From: CAVUMR01 sp963742715
GTDB lineage: Bacteria > Actinomycetota > Actinomycetes > Mycobacteriales > Micromonosporaceae
DNA length: 64,000 nucleotides
Assembly (NCBI GenBank): GCA_963742715.1
Contig: CAVUMR010000002.1
Coordinates: 1,364,001-1,428,000 of the forward strand
Reading direction: 5' to 3'
The notes beneath the pieces were generated by a model, which was given only the letters and a program-made list of their open reading frames with translations, did no database searches and was not told the DNA's origin. Positions within the stretch are counted from its first letter, which is position 1. Each line of letters opens with the position of its first letter. A program made the translations under genes and the position numbers. This document shows positions 51,680-59,804 of this stretch, piece by piece.

Positions 51680-52012
51680 TCAGTCGTGCTCGGGTACGGC
51701 CAGTTCGCCGAGCCGGGACCAGTCGTCCTGCGGAACCGTCAGGTTGACGATCCGCGGAGTCTCGGCGAGGTACTGCGGCAGCGTCCGCTGGGCGTCCTTG
51801 AAGTGCACGGACTGTACGTGCGCGGCACCCGCCTCGTCGTCGCGGAACGCCTCGACCAGGACGTACTCCGTCGGATCGTCGACGCTGCGGGACCAGTCGA
51901 ACCACAGGCAGCCGGACTCGGCGCGGGTGGCCCGGGTGAAGTCGCCGGCAATGTCGGGCCACCGGTCGGCATGCTCGGGCCGAACCCGGAACTTCGCGGT
52001 AATGAAGATCAT
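51680..52012 (-). CDS. Antibiotic-biosynthesis-monooxygenase-fold protein
   Basis: The protein has 110 residues from ATG 52012, preceded by GGGAGA. MIFITAKFRVRPEHADRWPD, ESGCLWFDWSRSVDDPTEYV and HVQSVHFKDAQRTLPQYLAE are the strands and helices of the ABM dimeric barrel. Members include quinone monooxygenases and LsrG-like enzymes, but no cofactor residues identify the reaction. Single gene, cytoplasmic. Confidence 0.85.
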   Translation of the reverse strand: MIFITAKFRVRPEHADRWPDIAGDFTRATRAESGCLWFDWSRSVDDPTEYVLVEAFRDDEAGAAHVQSVHFKDAQRTLPQYLAETPRIVNLTVPQDDWSRLGELAVPEHD

Positions 52013-52209
52013 GTCAGTGTCTCCCGTGGCGCCCAGCTGACAGTGCGGTGGCTCGGCGAATGGTAAACCCCGGGGACGCGGTACGGGATCGTTTGTTTGC
52101 CGGTCGTGTCCACGGGTAGTCGCGCTGACGGAGGCGCCATGAGGAGCCACATCGGGGGGCCGCGGGCCGGGCGCGGACGAGCATGCCCGGCTATCGGAGC
52201 GGGTGCGTC

Positions 52210-52953
52210 GTGACCCCCACTCTGGTCTGTACCACCCGGCATGAGCTGCCGGTGGCACACGTGCGGGTGGACGGTCAGTTGAGCCTGGCGACCGCGCCGC
52301 GACTACGCGCCTGCATGCTTAAGTGCCTGGCCGAACAGCCGACCGCGGTCATCGTCGAGTTGGAGTCGGTGGCGGTCGTCGACGAGCTCGCCCTCACCGT
52401 GTTCCGTGCTGTCGTGCGGCGCGCCGCGGCCTGGCCCGGCATCCCGCTGCTGCTGTGTACCGACAGGCACGAGCTCACCTCTCTCCTCCGCCGGATGGGC
52501 ATCGACCGCCATGTCACCGTGTGCGCCAGTCCGCGGGAGGCGCGGGAGCTAGCAGCCCGGCGACCGCCGCCGGCCCGGGTACGGGAGTGGTTCCCGCCGG
52601 TCTCCGCGTCGGTACCGGTCGCCCGCGCGCTGGTCGCCGGTGCCTGCCGGCGCTGGGAGTTGCCCGGGCTGCTGTCCGCCGCTGAGCTGGTGACCAGCGA
52701 ACTGGTCGGCAACGCGGTCGTCCACGCCGGTACCCCGGTCGACCTGACCGTCACCCGCTGGAGCCGCTTCCTGCACCTCGCGGTACGCGACTACGACCAG
52801 CACCGGCCACGACGGGTCGGTACCAGCGGCGCGATCGAGTCGAGCGGCCGTGGGCTGGTCATCGTGGACGCCGTCGCCTCGTCGTGGGGCTGCAGCCGTA
52901 CCGGCGACGGCAAGGTCACCTGGGCCAGCCTGGCCCTACCTGCGTCCTCCTGA
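52210..52953 (+). CDS. STAS-HATPase fusion regulator
   Basis: The protein has about 247 residues. GTG 52210 has GGAG ten bases upstream; ATG 52183 in frame is an alternative. The N-terminal STAS domain (VAHVRVDGQLSLATAPRLRA, TAVIVELESVAVVDELALTV) is anti-sigma-antagonist-like. The C-terminal HATPase domain is of the RsbW/anti-sigma type, with LVTSELVGNAVVHAGTPVDL, LHLAVRDYDQHRP and GRGLVIVDAVA. Joining an antagonist-type and a kinase-type domain in one chain suggests an internal partner switch. Its end overlaps by 38 bases the end of a convergent gene with the same architecture. Confidence 0.85.
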   Translation: MTPTLVCTTRHELPVAHVRVDGQLSLATAPRLRACMLKCLAEQPTAVIVELESVAVVDELALTVFRAVVRRAAAWPGIPLLLCTDRHELTSLLRRMGIDRHVTVCASPREARELAARRPPPARVREWFPPVSASVPVARALVAGACRRWELPGLLSAAELVTSELVGNAVVHAGTPVDLTVTRWSRFLHLAVRDYDQHRPRRVGTSGAIESSGRGLVIVDAVASSWGCSRTGDGKVTWASLALPASS

Positions 52954-53674
52954 CGCGGAACCGCGCCCACACGGTCTTGCCGTGCGGGTGTGGCGTGACT
53001 CCACAGTGGTCGCTCAGCGCCCGGACGATGCCGAGCCCGTGACCGCGTGCGGCGGTCGCGCCCGGGTCGGCGAACACCGGCTGGGTCGGGCAGGAGTCCC
53101 GGACGTCGACGTAGAACCCGGTGGGGGTACATGCCGCGCCGATGGTGATATCCGTGTCGGCGTGCCGTACGGCGTTGGTGACCAGCTCGCTGATCACCAG
53201 CCCGGCCACCGGGCGGGTCGGCGCCGGGATCGACCAGGCGGTGCAGCACTCGTCCAGGATCGCCCGCGCCTGTCCGGGAGCGGCCGCGATCGGGTGCAGG
53301 GTGGCGCCGCGTCGTACCAGCCGGGGCCGTTCCTCGACGCCGTGCACCGCCTGGGCCACCCCGTCGAATGCCGGTATCAGGTCGAGGATCCGGCTCCGGG
53401 CGAGCATGGTGCGCAGCTGCGGACTCAGCCCCACGAAGGCGAGCTTCGCCCACGGCCAACCACCGTGTGCGGCCAGCTCGGCCGGGAACGCGGTCAGGCA
53501 GATCGGACGGACGGCCCGTACCTCGGTCAGGTCGACGATCACGGTCGAGCCGTCGAGCAGCGCCTTGTCGATGGCGGCGCGGCAGGGCGCGACCTTGTCC
53601 AGCGTGAACGTCCCGCTCACGCTGACGACGACGTAGCCCGATGCCGGTTCGCTCCACTGGTCAATGCAGACCAC
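52916..53674 (-). CDS. STAS-HATPase fusion regulator
   Basis: The protein has 252 residues. STAS domain: YVVVSVSGTFTLDKVAPCRA, GSTVIVDLTEVRAVRPICLT. HATPase domain: GLVISELVTNAVRHADTDIT, FYVDVRDSCPTQPVF and ARGHGLGIVRALSDHCGV. The STAS phosphorylation position reads VRAVRPICL, without the usual D-S pair, so it may not be a phospho-switch. Its start overlaps the STAS-only gene upstream by 14 bases (same strand), and its end overlaps the convergent paralogue at 52210. Confidence 0.85.
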   Translation of the reverse strand: MVCIDQWSEPASGYVVVSVSGTFTLDKVAPCRAAIDKALLDGSTVIVDLTEVRAVRPICLTAFPAELAAHGGWPWAKLAFVGLSPQLRTMLARSRILDLIPAFDGVAQAVHGVEERPRLVRRGATLHPIAAAPGQARAILDECCTAWSIPAPTRPVAGLVISELVTNAVRHADTDITIGAACTPTGFYVDVRDSCPTQPVFADPGATAARGHGLGIVRALSDHCGVTPHPHGKTVWARFRVRRTQVGPGWPR

Positions 53675-54335
53675 GGTGTGCCTCGCCGCCGAGTTGGGCG
53701 GGCGCCGGCGGTTGATAGCCGGGGTACAGGTCCGCGGCGATGCCGGAGAGTCTGATCATGCGGTCGACCGTGGCGGGGACCCGCATCAGGAACACCCGGC
53801 AGTCGTTGCCCGCGGCGGTGTGCGCGGCTTCCCGCAGCGGGGCCAGGCCGACGAGGTCCATGAACACGACCCGGCCGAGGTCGACCAGGACGGTCTGCTG
53901 GCCGCTGCGCAGCGCCCGGGCCAGTTCCTCGCGCAGGACCTGGGCGGTACTCAGGTCGAATTCGCCGATGGCGCGCACCACCGCGATCCCGTCCATGACA
54001 TGGGTCCAGGCGGACGCCAGGCCGGTGGTCGCGGGGTACCGCTGTTCGACCGGCGCACCGACCACGATCGCGAGATCCGCCTTGGTACGCGCGATCACCG
54101 CCTCAGCGGTGGTCAGCTTGCCGGTACCGGCAAGCTCGGTCGCCATCGCCTGCCAGGTCGCCTGGACCATCTCGGCGATCACTTCGACCGGCAGTACAGC
54201 CCGATAGCGCTCGGCGATTTCCGCGATGCCGACTCGTAACCCCTGCTCGACAGGTGCGAGCGATTCCCCGTGCGTCATCGGTGTGAGTGTCTCCCGGTCG
54301 GCGGACTGTGCGGGCTGTTCGCAGAGTGCGGCCAT
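53661..54335 (-). CDS. STAS-domain regulator with N-terminal helical domain
   Basis: The protein has 224 residues from ATG 54335, with GGAG eight bases upstream; ATG 54278 would give 205. The first ~100 residues are helical (VGIAEIAERYRAVLPVEVIA, TAEAVIARTKADLAIVVGAP) without a recognised family. The C-terminal STAS domain has GIAVVRAIGEFDLSTAQVLR and TVLVDLGRVVFMDLVGLAPL. Met-Asp at the usual Asp-Ser switch site leaves no phosphorylatable Ser. Co-translated with the STAS-HATPase gene that follows, so the two are probable partners. Confidence 0.8.
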   Translation of the reverse strand: MAALCEQPAQSADRETLTPMTHGESLAPVEQGLRVGIAEIAERYRAVLPVEVIAEMVQATWQAMATELAGTGKLTTAEAVIARTKADLAIVVGAPVEQRYPATTGLASAWTHVMDGIAVVRAIGEFDLSTAQVLREELARALRSGQQTVLVDLGRVVFMDLVGLAPLREAAHTAAGNDCRVFLMRVPATVDRMIRLSGIAADLYPGYQPPAPAQLGGEAHRGLH

Positions 54336-54531
54336 TGTTCGCGCTCCGATGCACCGACGGAGTTGCGCGGGTTGATGGTCAACCGTACCGATCCGGCCGT
54401 ACCAAATCAGCCGGTCCGGAAACCCGAATGCTTTCTGTGCGCGACCCACGCGGTCGACTCGTACGCGACTCGCCGGCGGCCGGTGCGCGATTGGTCCGGA
54501 CGACCGGCCGGCTGCGCTCCATCGTCCGTGG

Positions 54532-54969
54532 TCAGGGCTCGTCCGAATGGTCCCGGCGCAGTCGGTCCTGCTCCAGCTGGCCCGCGGCCCGGTCCGCGGC
54601 GGCGTCCGCGCGGTGCCGGTCGGACCGCCGCTGGTGGGTCTCGGGGTCGCCCTGTCCGGCCGCGGCCGCCCGGTCATGGGCCGATGCTGCCCGGTCGTGC
54701 GCCCGGGCCGCGCCTTCATGGGCGGCAACCGCCGACCGGCCGGCCAGTCTCGCCCGCCGCGAGGAGTCGGCCTGGTGCTCGACGGCGCGTTCGGCCTCCT
54801 GCGCGGCCCGCTGTACCTGGTCCTCGCCGACCGGATCCGTCGCAGACATGGCGCGCAGTTGTCGCAGCCGTTCCTTGATCTCCTCGAGCCGGGAGCGCGC
54901 CTGCTCGGCCCGCTCGGCCGCGGCCGCGGCCGCGTCGAGGTGACGGTCGTCGGACCCGGCGCCGGTCAT
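54532..54969 (-). CDS. Ala/Arg-rich helical protein coupled to cheR
   Basis: The protein has 145 residues. The start ATG 54969 overlaps the cheR stop by 4 bases (ATGA). The whole sequence is predicted helix with heptad-like character: AAAAAERAEQARSRLEEIKE, then AQEAERAVEHQADSSRRARL and a tail rich in Arg/Asp/Ala (ARAHDRAASAHDRAAAAGQG, near-repeats of AHDRAA). No family is recognised. The coupling to CheR-PAS suggests a coiled-coil partner or scaffold. Confidence 0.65.
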   Translation of the reverse strand: MTGAGSDDRHLDAAAAAAERAEQARSRLEEIKERLRQLRAMSATDPVGEDQVQRAAQEAERAVEHQADSSRRARLAGRSAVAAHEGAARAHDRAASAHDRAAAAGQGDPETHQRRSDRHRADAAADRAAGQLEQDRLRRDHSDEP

Positions 54970-56884
54970 GGCGTCGGCCGTCGCGGCACCACGCCGGAAC
55001 TCGCGGACGGGACGCTGGAACCGTCGGTGGCGCCGTCGACAGCGTCCATCACCAGGATGGCGCCGGTCGTTTCCTCGCCGTTGCGGGTCAGCGGCGTACC
55101 GACGACCCGGACCTCGATGGACCGGCCCCGCCGGTTCACCGCGTTCAACCGGATCTCCTGGATCTCCGGGTCGCCGGCGAGTACGCGCCGGATCATCGGG
55201 CGGAGCTGGTCGATCGGCAGGCCGATGTCGAGGTTGAGGAAGTGCTGGCCGACCACCTCGTCCGGGCGCAGCCCCCACAGGTCCTCGGCGCGGCGGTTCC
55301 AGACCTGGACCCGCATGTCCTGGTCGACCACCGCGACGCCGGCCCGCAGGCTGGTCAGCACGCTCTCCAGGAACGCGTTGGCGTCGTCCAGCTCGGCGGT
55401 CCGGTCGCGCAGCTGGTCGTTGATGGTCTGCAGCTCGTCGTTGGTGGACTGGAGCTCCTCGTTCATGGTCTCGAGTTCCTCGTTGGTGGACTGGAGTTCC
55501 TCGTTGGTGGTCTCCAGCTCCTCGACCGTGGACTGCAGCTCCTCGTTGGTGGTCTCGAGCTCCTCGTTGGTGGACTGCAGTTCCTCGTACGCGGCCTCCA
55601 GCTGCTGGTTGGCGTGCTCGAGCTCGTCCTGCAGCCGCCGTGCCGCGGTGACGTCGTGGAAGATGAGCGCTGACCCCGAGCAGGCTGGCGTCGGCGTCGG
55701 CCAGCGGGTTGACCTGGATCTCGAGGTGCAGCGTCTCGCCCGGGGCACGGGCGTACTCGACGTCGGTCGACCCGGAGCGGGCGCCGCTCGACCTGGGCCT
55801 GCTCGATGTACGCTGCGCAGCTCGACCGGCCGGTACGACAGGTCGAGGTCGCGGAACGGCCGCCCGATGTCGCGGGACGACACGCCGAACAGCGTCTCCG
55901 GCCTGCCGGTTGGTCAGTGCGACCAGCCCGTCCGCGGTGACCACGAGCTGCGGCCACCGGGCTGGCGGCGAACGCCTCGTTGCGCAGCTGGTCGAGGCCG
56001 ATCAGCTCGCGCGCCGGCGGCGCGGGTTCGGCATCTCCGCGCTCGAACGTCCCAGTGGTGGCGGCGGCGCGCGGCACCTTGCGGAACATCCGCCGCTTGA
56101 GGTCCACCGGAGGTGAAGAGGTTGCCGTGGCTGAGCAGCATCTCGGCCTTGCCGAGGAACAGCACGCCGCCGTCGGCGCGAGCGCGAAGTGGAAGCGGGC
56201 CAGGATCCGCGCCTGGGTCTCGGCGTTGAAGTACATCAGCGTGTTGCGGCAGACCAGCAGGTCGATCCGGGAGATCGGCGCGTCCTGGACCAGGTCGTTG
56301 CGGCCGAAGATGACCGACCGGCGCAGGTCCTTGCGGAAGGTGTACCGGTTGCCGGCCGGCTCGAAGTACTTCTCCACGCAGCTCCGGCGGTACGCCCTGC
56401 GATCTCGCGCTCGGTGTAGGTGGCCTGCCGGGCCTGGTTGAGGCCTCCTCGTCGACGTCGGTGGCGTAGATCTTGACCCGGTGCCGGAACTCGTCCGGTG
56501 CCCAGCGCCTCGGCCAGCACGATCGCCAGGCGTGTACGCCTCCTCGCCGGACGCGCAGCCGGCGGTCCAGACCCGGAACGGCGCGGTCCGGTCGCGCTCG
56601 GCCAGGACCGTCGGCAGCAGCTCGCCGCGCAGGTAGTCCCAGGCGTCGGTGTCGCGGAAGAAGCCGGTGACGTTGATCAGGATCGTGTTGAACAGCGCGG
56701 TGAACTCCTCCGGGTGTACCTGCAGGTAGTCCAGGTACTCCGGGTAGTCCGCCACGCCGACCTGCGCCATCCGCCGGCCGACCCGGCGCATCAGGCTGGA
56801 CCGCTTGTACCCGGTGAAGTCGAACCCGCGCGCCTCCTTGAGGTACAGCAGCAGCGCTTCGAACTGTGGGTCGGGCTCGGTCAC
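54966..56884 (-). CDS. CheR methyltransferase-PAS protein, broken by many indels in this sequence
   Basis: GTG 56884 (GGAGG upstream) starts MTEPDPQFEALLLYLKEARG. The CheR N-domain and SAM-binding domain follow (FRVWTAGCASGEEAY, KYFEPAGNRYTFRKDLRRSV, IDLLVCRNTLMYFN, LFLGKAEMLLSHGNLFT in another frame). Then a PAS-like region, a long coiled coil of NEELQST/NEELETT repeats, and a second PAS domain ending at 54966. Frame changes occur near 56532, 56496, 56444, 56397, 56375, 56180 and 56109, and again near 55950, 55905, 55820, 55775 and 55675, each one base. The motifs on both sides stay perfect. If intact it would methylate receptor glutamates or signal via PAS; here it cannot be translated. Confidence 0.75.
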
Positions 56885-56976
56885 CGCGGCCTCCGTGCGG
56901 CAGGGCCGTCCCGCCTCTGCGGCCAACGGTACCGGCGTGAGCGCAGCGTTGCCGCGCTGTCCGCCCGCTGGGTCGG

Positions 56977-58002
56977 TCAGCCGTCCCGCGGACGGTCGGC
57001 CGAAGACTCGTGCGGCAGGTCGAGCCGCCGGATCAGATCCCGGATGAGCTGTGCCGCGTGTTCCGCTTCGTCGCCGATCTGCCGCAGCCGCGGGACCGGT
57101 GCCGGCATGTGCCGCTGCTCGGCGGCCGCGGCCATCCGGCGGGCGAGGGAGGTCTTCTCCTCCAGGCTGCGCAGCGCCATCCACAACGCGCTCTCGAACG
57201 CGTCGGCCTGTTCGTCGAGCAGGCTCTGCGGTGACCACGCGTGCCCTACCCAGCAGCGATACCGCGGGGTCGGCTCGCCGGCGATGTCGAACAGCGCACC
57301 GCCGCAGGACGGACAGGCGAGCCCGGCCGGGTGCTTGGCGAACTCCGCGGCGTTGAGATCCTCCAGGTTCGCCATGGCCGTCTCCACCGCCGCCAGGTCA
57401 CCCGATGGGGCGGGGGGGTCGGCCGGAGGGGCCTGCGCGGCTCGTACCGCCTCGGCCACCGCCGCCCCCAGTTTCGCGACCGGGACGACACCGTCGACCT
57501 CGACATGGTCGATCACGGAGCGTGGCATCGACCCGTGCAGGGCATCGTCCGGGTCCTGCACCAGAACGCAACCGCCGTGTTCGGCGACGGCCGCGGCGCC
57601 GGCCGTCCCGTCGTCGCGCGAACCGGACAACACCACCGCGACCGTACGTGCGCCAGCCGCCCGGGCCGCCGATCGGAACAGTGGATCGACGGCTGGACGG
57701 TGCCCGTTCTCGGACGCGCCCCGGCTCAGCCGGACCCGACCGGACAGCACCAGCAGGTGATGATCCGCCGGTGCCACGTAGATGTGGCCCGGCCGGAGCT
57801 CCTCGCCGTCGACCGCGTGCGTGACGGGCAGGGCGCCGGCGCGACCGAGGATGTTCGGCAGCGCGCTCGGCCCGGTGCGCGGGATGTGCAGCACCACCAG
57901 CACCGCGGCGTCGAGATCCACGGGCAGGCCGGCGACCAGCGCGCGCAGCGCCTCGACCCCACCGGCCGACGCTCCGACGACGACGAGCGGGACGTGTGGC
58001 AC
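56977..58002 (-). CDS. CheB-type protein-glutamate methylesterase
   Basis: The protein has 341 residues from GTG 58002, with CAGGAG six bases upstream; an upstream GTG at 58026 lacks a site. The catalytic domain has Ser in VVVGASAGGVEALRALVAGL, His in VLVVLHIPRTGP and Asp in the HRPAVDPLFRSAA region, with VVLSGSRDDGTAGAAAVAEH. No receiver domain is attached. A C-terminal extension has a CPSC..CWVGH Zn-type motif and helical end, as in CheB/CheR-PAS systems. Sits just upstream of cheR-PAS; they would act as a pair. Targets are unknown: no chemoreceptor gene is in the window. Confidence 0.88.
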   Translation of the reverse strand: MPHVPLVVVGASAGGVEALRALVAGLPVDLDAAVLVVLHIPRTGPSALPNILGRAGALPVTHAVDGEELRPGHIYVAPADHHLLVLSGRVRLSRGASENGHRPAVDPLFRSAARAAGARTVAVVLSGSRDDGTAGAAAVAEHGGCVLVQDPDDALHGSMPRSVIDHVEVDGVVPVAKLGAAVAEAVRAAQAPPADPPAPSGDLAAVETAMANLEDLNAAEFAKHPAGLACPSCGGALFDIAGEPTPRYRCWVGHAWSPQSLLDEQADAFESALWMALRSLEEKTSLARRMAAAAEQRHMPAPVPRLRQIGDEAEHAAQLIRDLIRRLDLPHESSADRPRDG

Positions 58003-58374
58003 GTCGGTCTCCTGTCGCCTCGTCACGATGCGGCACGCGGTTCGCGTCCGGTGTCTTCCACAGTCTTCCCGCGCACCGCGGTCGCCATCGTCCTTTGATC
58101 CGGAAAACTACTCTGCCCGGACCATTTCGGGACATCCTTTGGCGGTTCCCGCCGTTTGTTCTGCGGTGCTCGACCGGCGCGCCACCGGCCCACCACCGGC
58201 CCGCCACCGGCCCGCCACCGGCCCGCCACCGGCCCGGTCGACCGGGCCGCCGCCGGGGTCACGGTAACTTCGCCGCCCGCCGTCGGTTTCGCCAGGTTTG
58301 CCGATCGTCCACAGTGGAAACTATCCGGTCAGCCGCGATTCCCCTTGTGCGGCAACGGAGAGAGGAGCAGGTCG
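58003..58374. repeat. Intergenic region with five 11-bp repeats and an 18-bp palindrome
   Basis: The 372-base gap between cheB (-) and the DUF4236 gene (+) contains GCCACCGGCCC five times in tandem at 58181-58235 (one copy begins ACC). The last run enters the perfect palindrome GGCCCGGTCGACCGGGCC at 58231-58248. No gene is seen. Confidence 0.85.
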
Positions 58375-58548
58375 ATGGGTCTGATGTTCCGGCAGCGCAG
58401 GAAGATCGGTCCGCTGGTGCTCAACTTCACCCAGAACGGCTTCTCGTCGTGGAGCATCAAGATCGGCCCGTGGTCCTGGAACTCGCGCGCCCGGGCGCAT
58501 CGGGTCGACCTGCCCGGGCCGCTGTCCTGGAAGCAGAAGAAGTCCTGA
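58375..58548 (+). CDS. Small DUF4236-type protein
   Basis: The protein has 57 residues from ATG 58375, with AGAGGAG upstream. MGLMFRQRRKIGPLVLNFTQ and NGFSSWSIKIGPWSWNSRAR follow the DUF4236 pattern (RFRK..KiGPgv.lN.sk.G.S.S.G..G). Basic, short and cytoplasmic; function unknown. A strong repeat region lies upstream. Confidence 0.7.
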   Translation: MGLMFRQRRKIGPLVLNFTQNGFSSWSIKIGPWSWNSRARAHRVDLPGPLSWKQKKS

Positions 58549-58599
58549 CCGGAGCGGCGTCCCGTTTAGCGGTCCGATCACTACGGGTACCAGCCGATC

Positions 58600-59766
58600 A
58601 TGGCGGGGGCAGGTGGTGCGCGGGCCGAGTCGATGGGTGTCGAGGAGGAGTTCCTCCTGGTGGACCCGGACAGCCGGCGGTTGGCGTCCGGTGCCGGTGA
58701 GGTCCGTCGGGTGGCTGCCGAGCTGGACCTGGGCGACTTCGTCGAGAAGGAGCTCACCGACTACCAGCTGGAGACCGCCACCGACCCCTGCGCCACGCTC
58801 GAGCAGCTGCGTACCGGGCTGATCGCCGGCCGAAAGGCACTGGTCACCGCCGCGGCACGGGCCGGCTACCGCGCGGTGGCGAGCGGTACCGCGGTGCTGG
58901 GCGCTCCCGAGCGGGTGGCGGTGACGCCGGACAGCCGGTACGAGCGGATGCACCGTGAGTACCGCGAGATGCTGGCCGACCAGTGGGTGTGCGGCTGCCA
59001 CATCCACGTCGGGCTGCCAGACCGGGAAACCGCGGTACTCGTCAGCAACCACCTCCGGCCGTGGTTGCCGGTACTGCAGGCGATCAGCGGAAACTCGCCG
59101 TTCGCCGACGGGGTCGACACCGGGTACGCGAGTTGGCGCACCCTGGTCTGGTCCCGCTGGCCGGTGGCCGGTCCGGCGCCGTTCTGGCGGGACCTGACCC
59201 ATCACGACGCGTTCGTGGACTGCCTGATCCGCTCCGGGGTGATCCTCGATCCTGCGATGGTCTACTGGTACGCCCGCCCGTCGGCGCATGTGCCCACGCT
59301 GGAGATCCGGGTCTGCGACGTGATGCCGTCGGTCGACGACGTCGTACTCGTGGCGGGGTTGGTCCGGGGTCTGGTCGGCGCCGCGCTGCGGGACCTCCGC
59401 GACGGGATCGAGGCCGTCGACGTACCGGGGGACATGCTGCGCGCCGCGCACTGGCGGGCCGCCCGGGACGGGCTGACCGGCAGCGGTGTGGACCCGGCGT
59501 CGGGCGAACCGGTGCCGGCGACCGAGCTGGTGCGACGGTTGGTCCGCCGGGTGCGGGACGTGCTCGACCAATACGGCGACACGGATGAGATCGACGAGCT
59601 GCTCGACCGGCTGGCCGAGCGGGGCGCGCCGGCCCAGCGGCAGCGGGCCGTCCACCAGCGGAACGGGGATGCCCGGGACGTGGTCGACTACCTGATCGCG
59701 GCGACCGCGAGCCGGTCCGCGGACCATTCGGTCGACCTGCGGATCGCTCCCGGCGCGGGCCACTAG
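58600..59766 (+). CDS. Carboxylate-amine ligase (glutamate-cysteine ligase type 2, YbdK)
   Basis: The protein has 388 residues. The N-terminus shows SMGVEEEFLLVDPDSRRLAS, then KELTDYQLETATDPCATLEQ, CGCHIHVGLPDRETAVLVSN, SGNSPFADGVDTGYASWRTL and PTLEIRVCDVMPSVDDVVLV. These are the ATP-grasp-like GCS2 residues. Many actinobacterial members make gamma-glutamyl or related amides rather than glutathione, so the substrate is left open. Followed after 38 bases by the LuxR-STAND gene. Confidence 0.9.
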   Translation: MAGAGGARAESMGVEEEFLLVDPDSRRLASGAGEVRRVAAELDLGDFVEKELTDYQLETATDPCATLEQLRTGLIAGRKALVTAAARAGYRAVASGTAVLGAPERVAVTPDSRYERMHREYREMLADQWVCGCHIHVGLPDRETAVLVSNHLRPWLPVLQAISGNSPFADGVDTGYASWRTLVWSRWPVAGPAPFWRDLTHHDAFVDCLIRSGVILDPAMVYWYARPSAHVPTLEIRVCDVMPSVDDVVLVAGLVRGLVGAALRDLRDGIEAVDVPGDMLRAAHWRAARDGLTGSGVDPASGEPVPATELVRRLVRRVRDVLDQYGDTDEIDELLDRLAERGAPAQRQRAVHQRNGDARDVVDYLIAATASRSADHSVDLRIAPGAGH

Positions 59767-59804
59767 CATTCGGGGCATGCGTCGGCCGAGGGGGGCCGGT
59801 TGAC

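Noticed and set aside
54966..56884. cheR-PAS as a true pseudogene.
   Set aside because: Changes are only compensable single-base indels with perfect motifs between them; sequence error is more likely, so it is kept as a gene with frameshifts.
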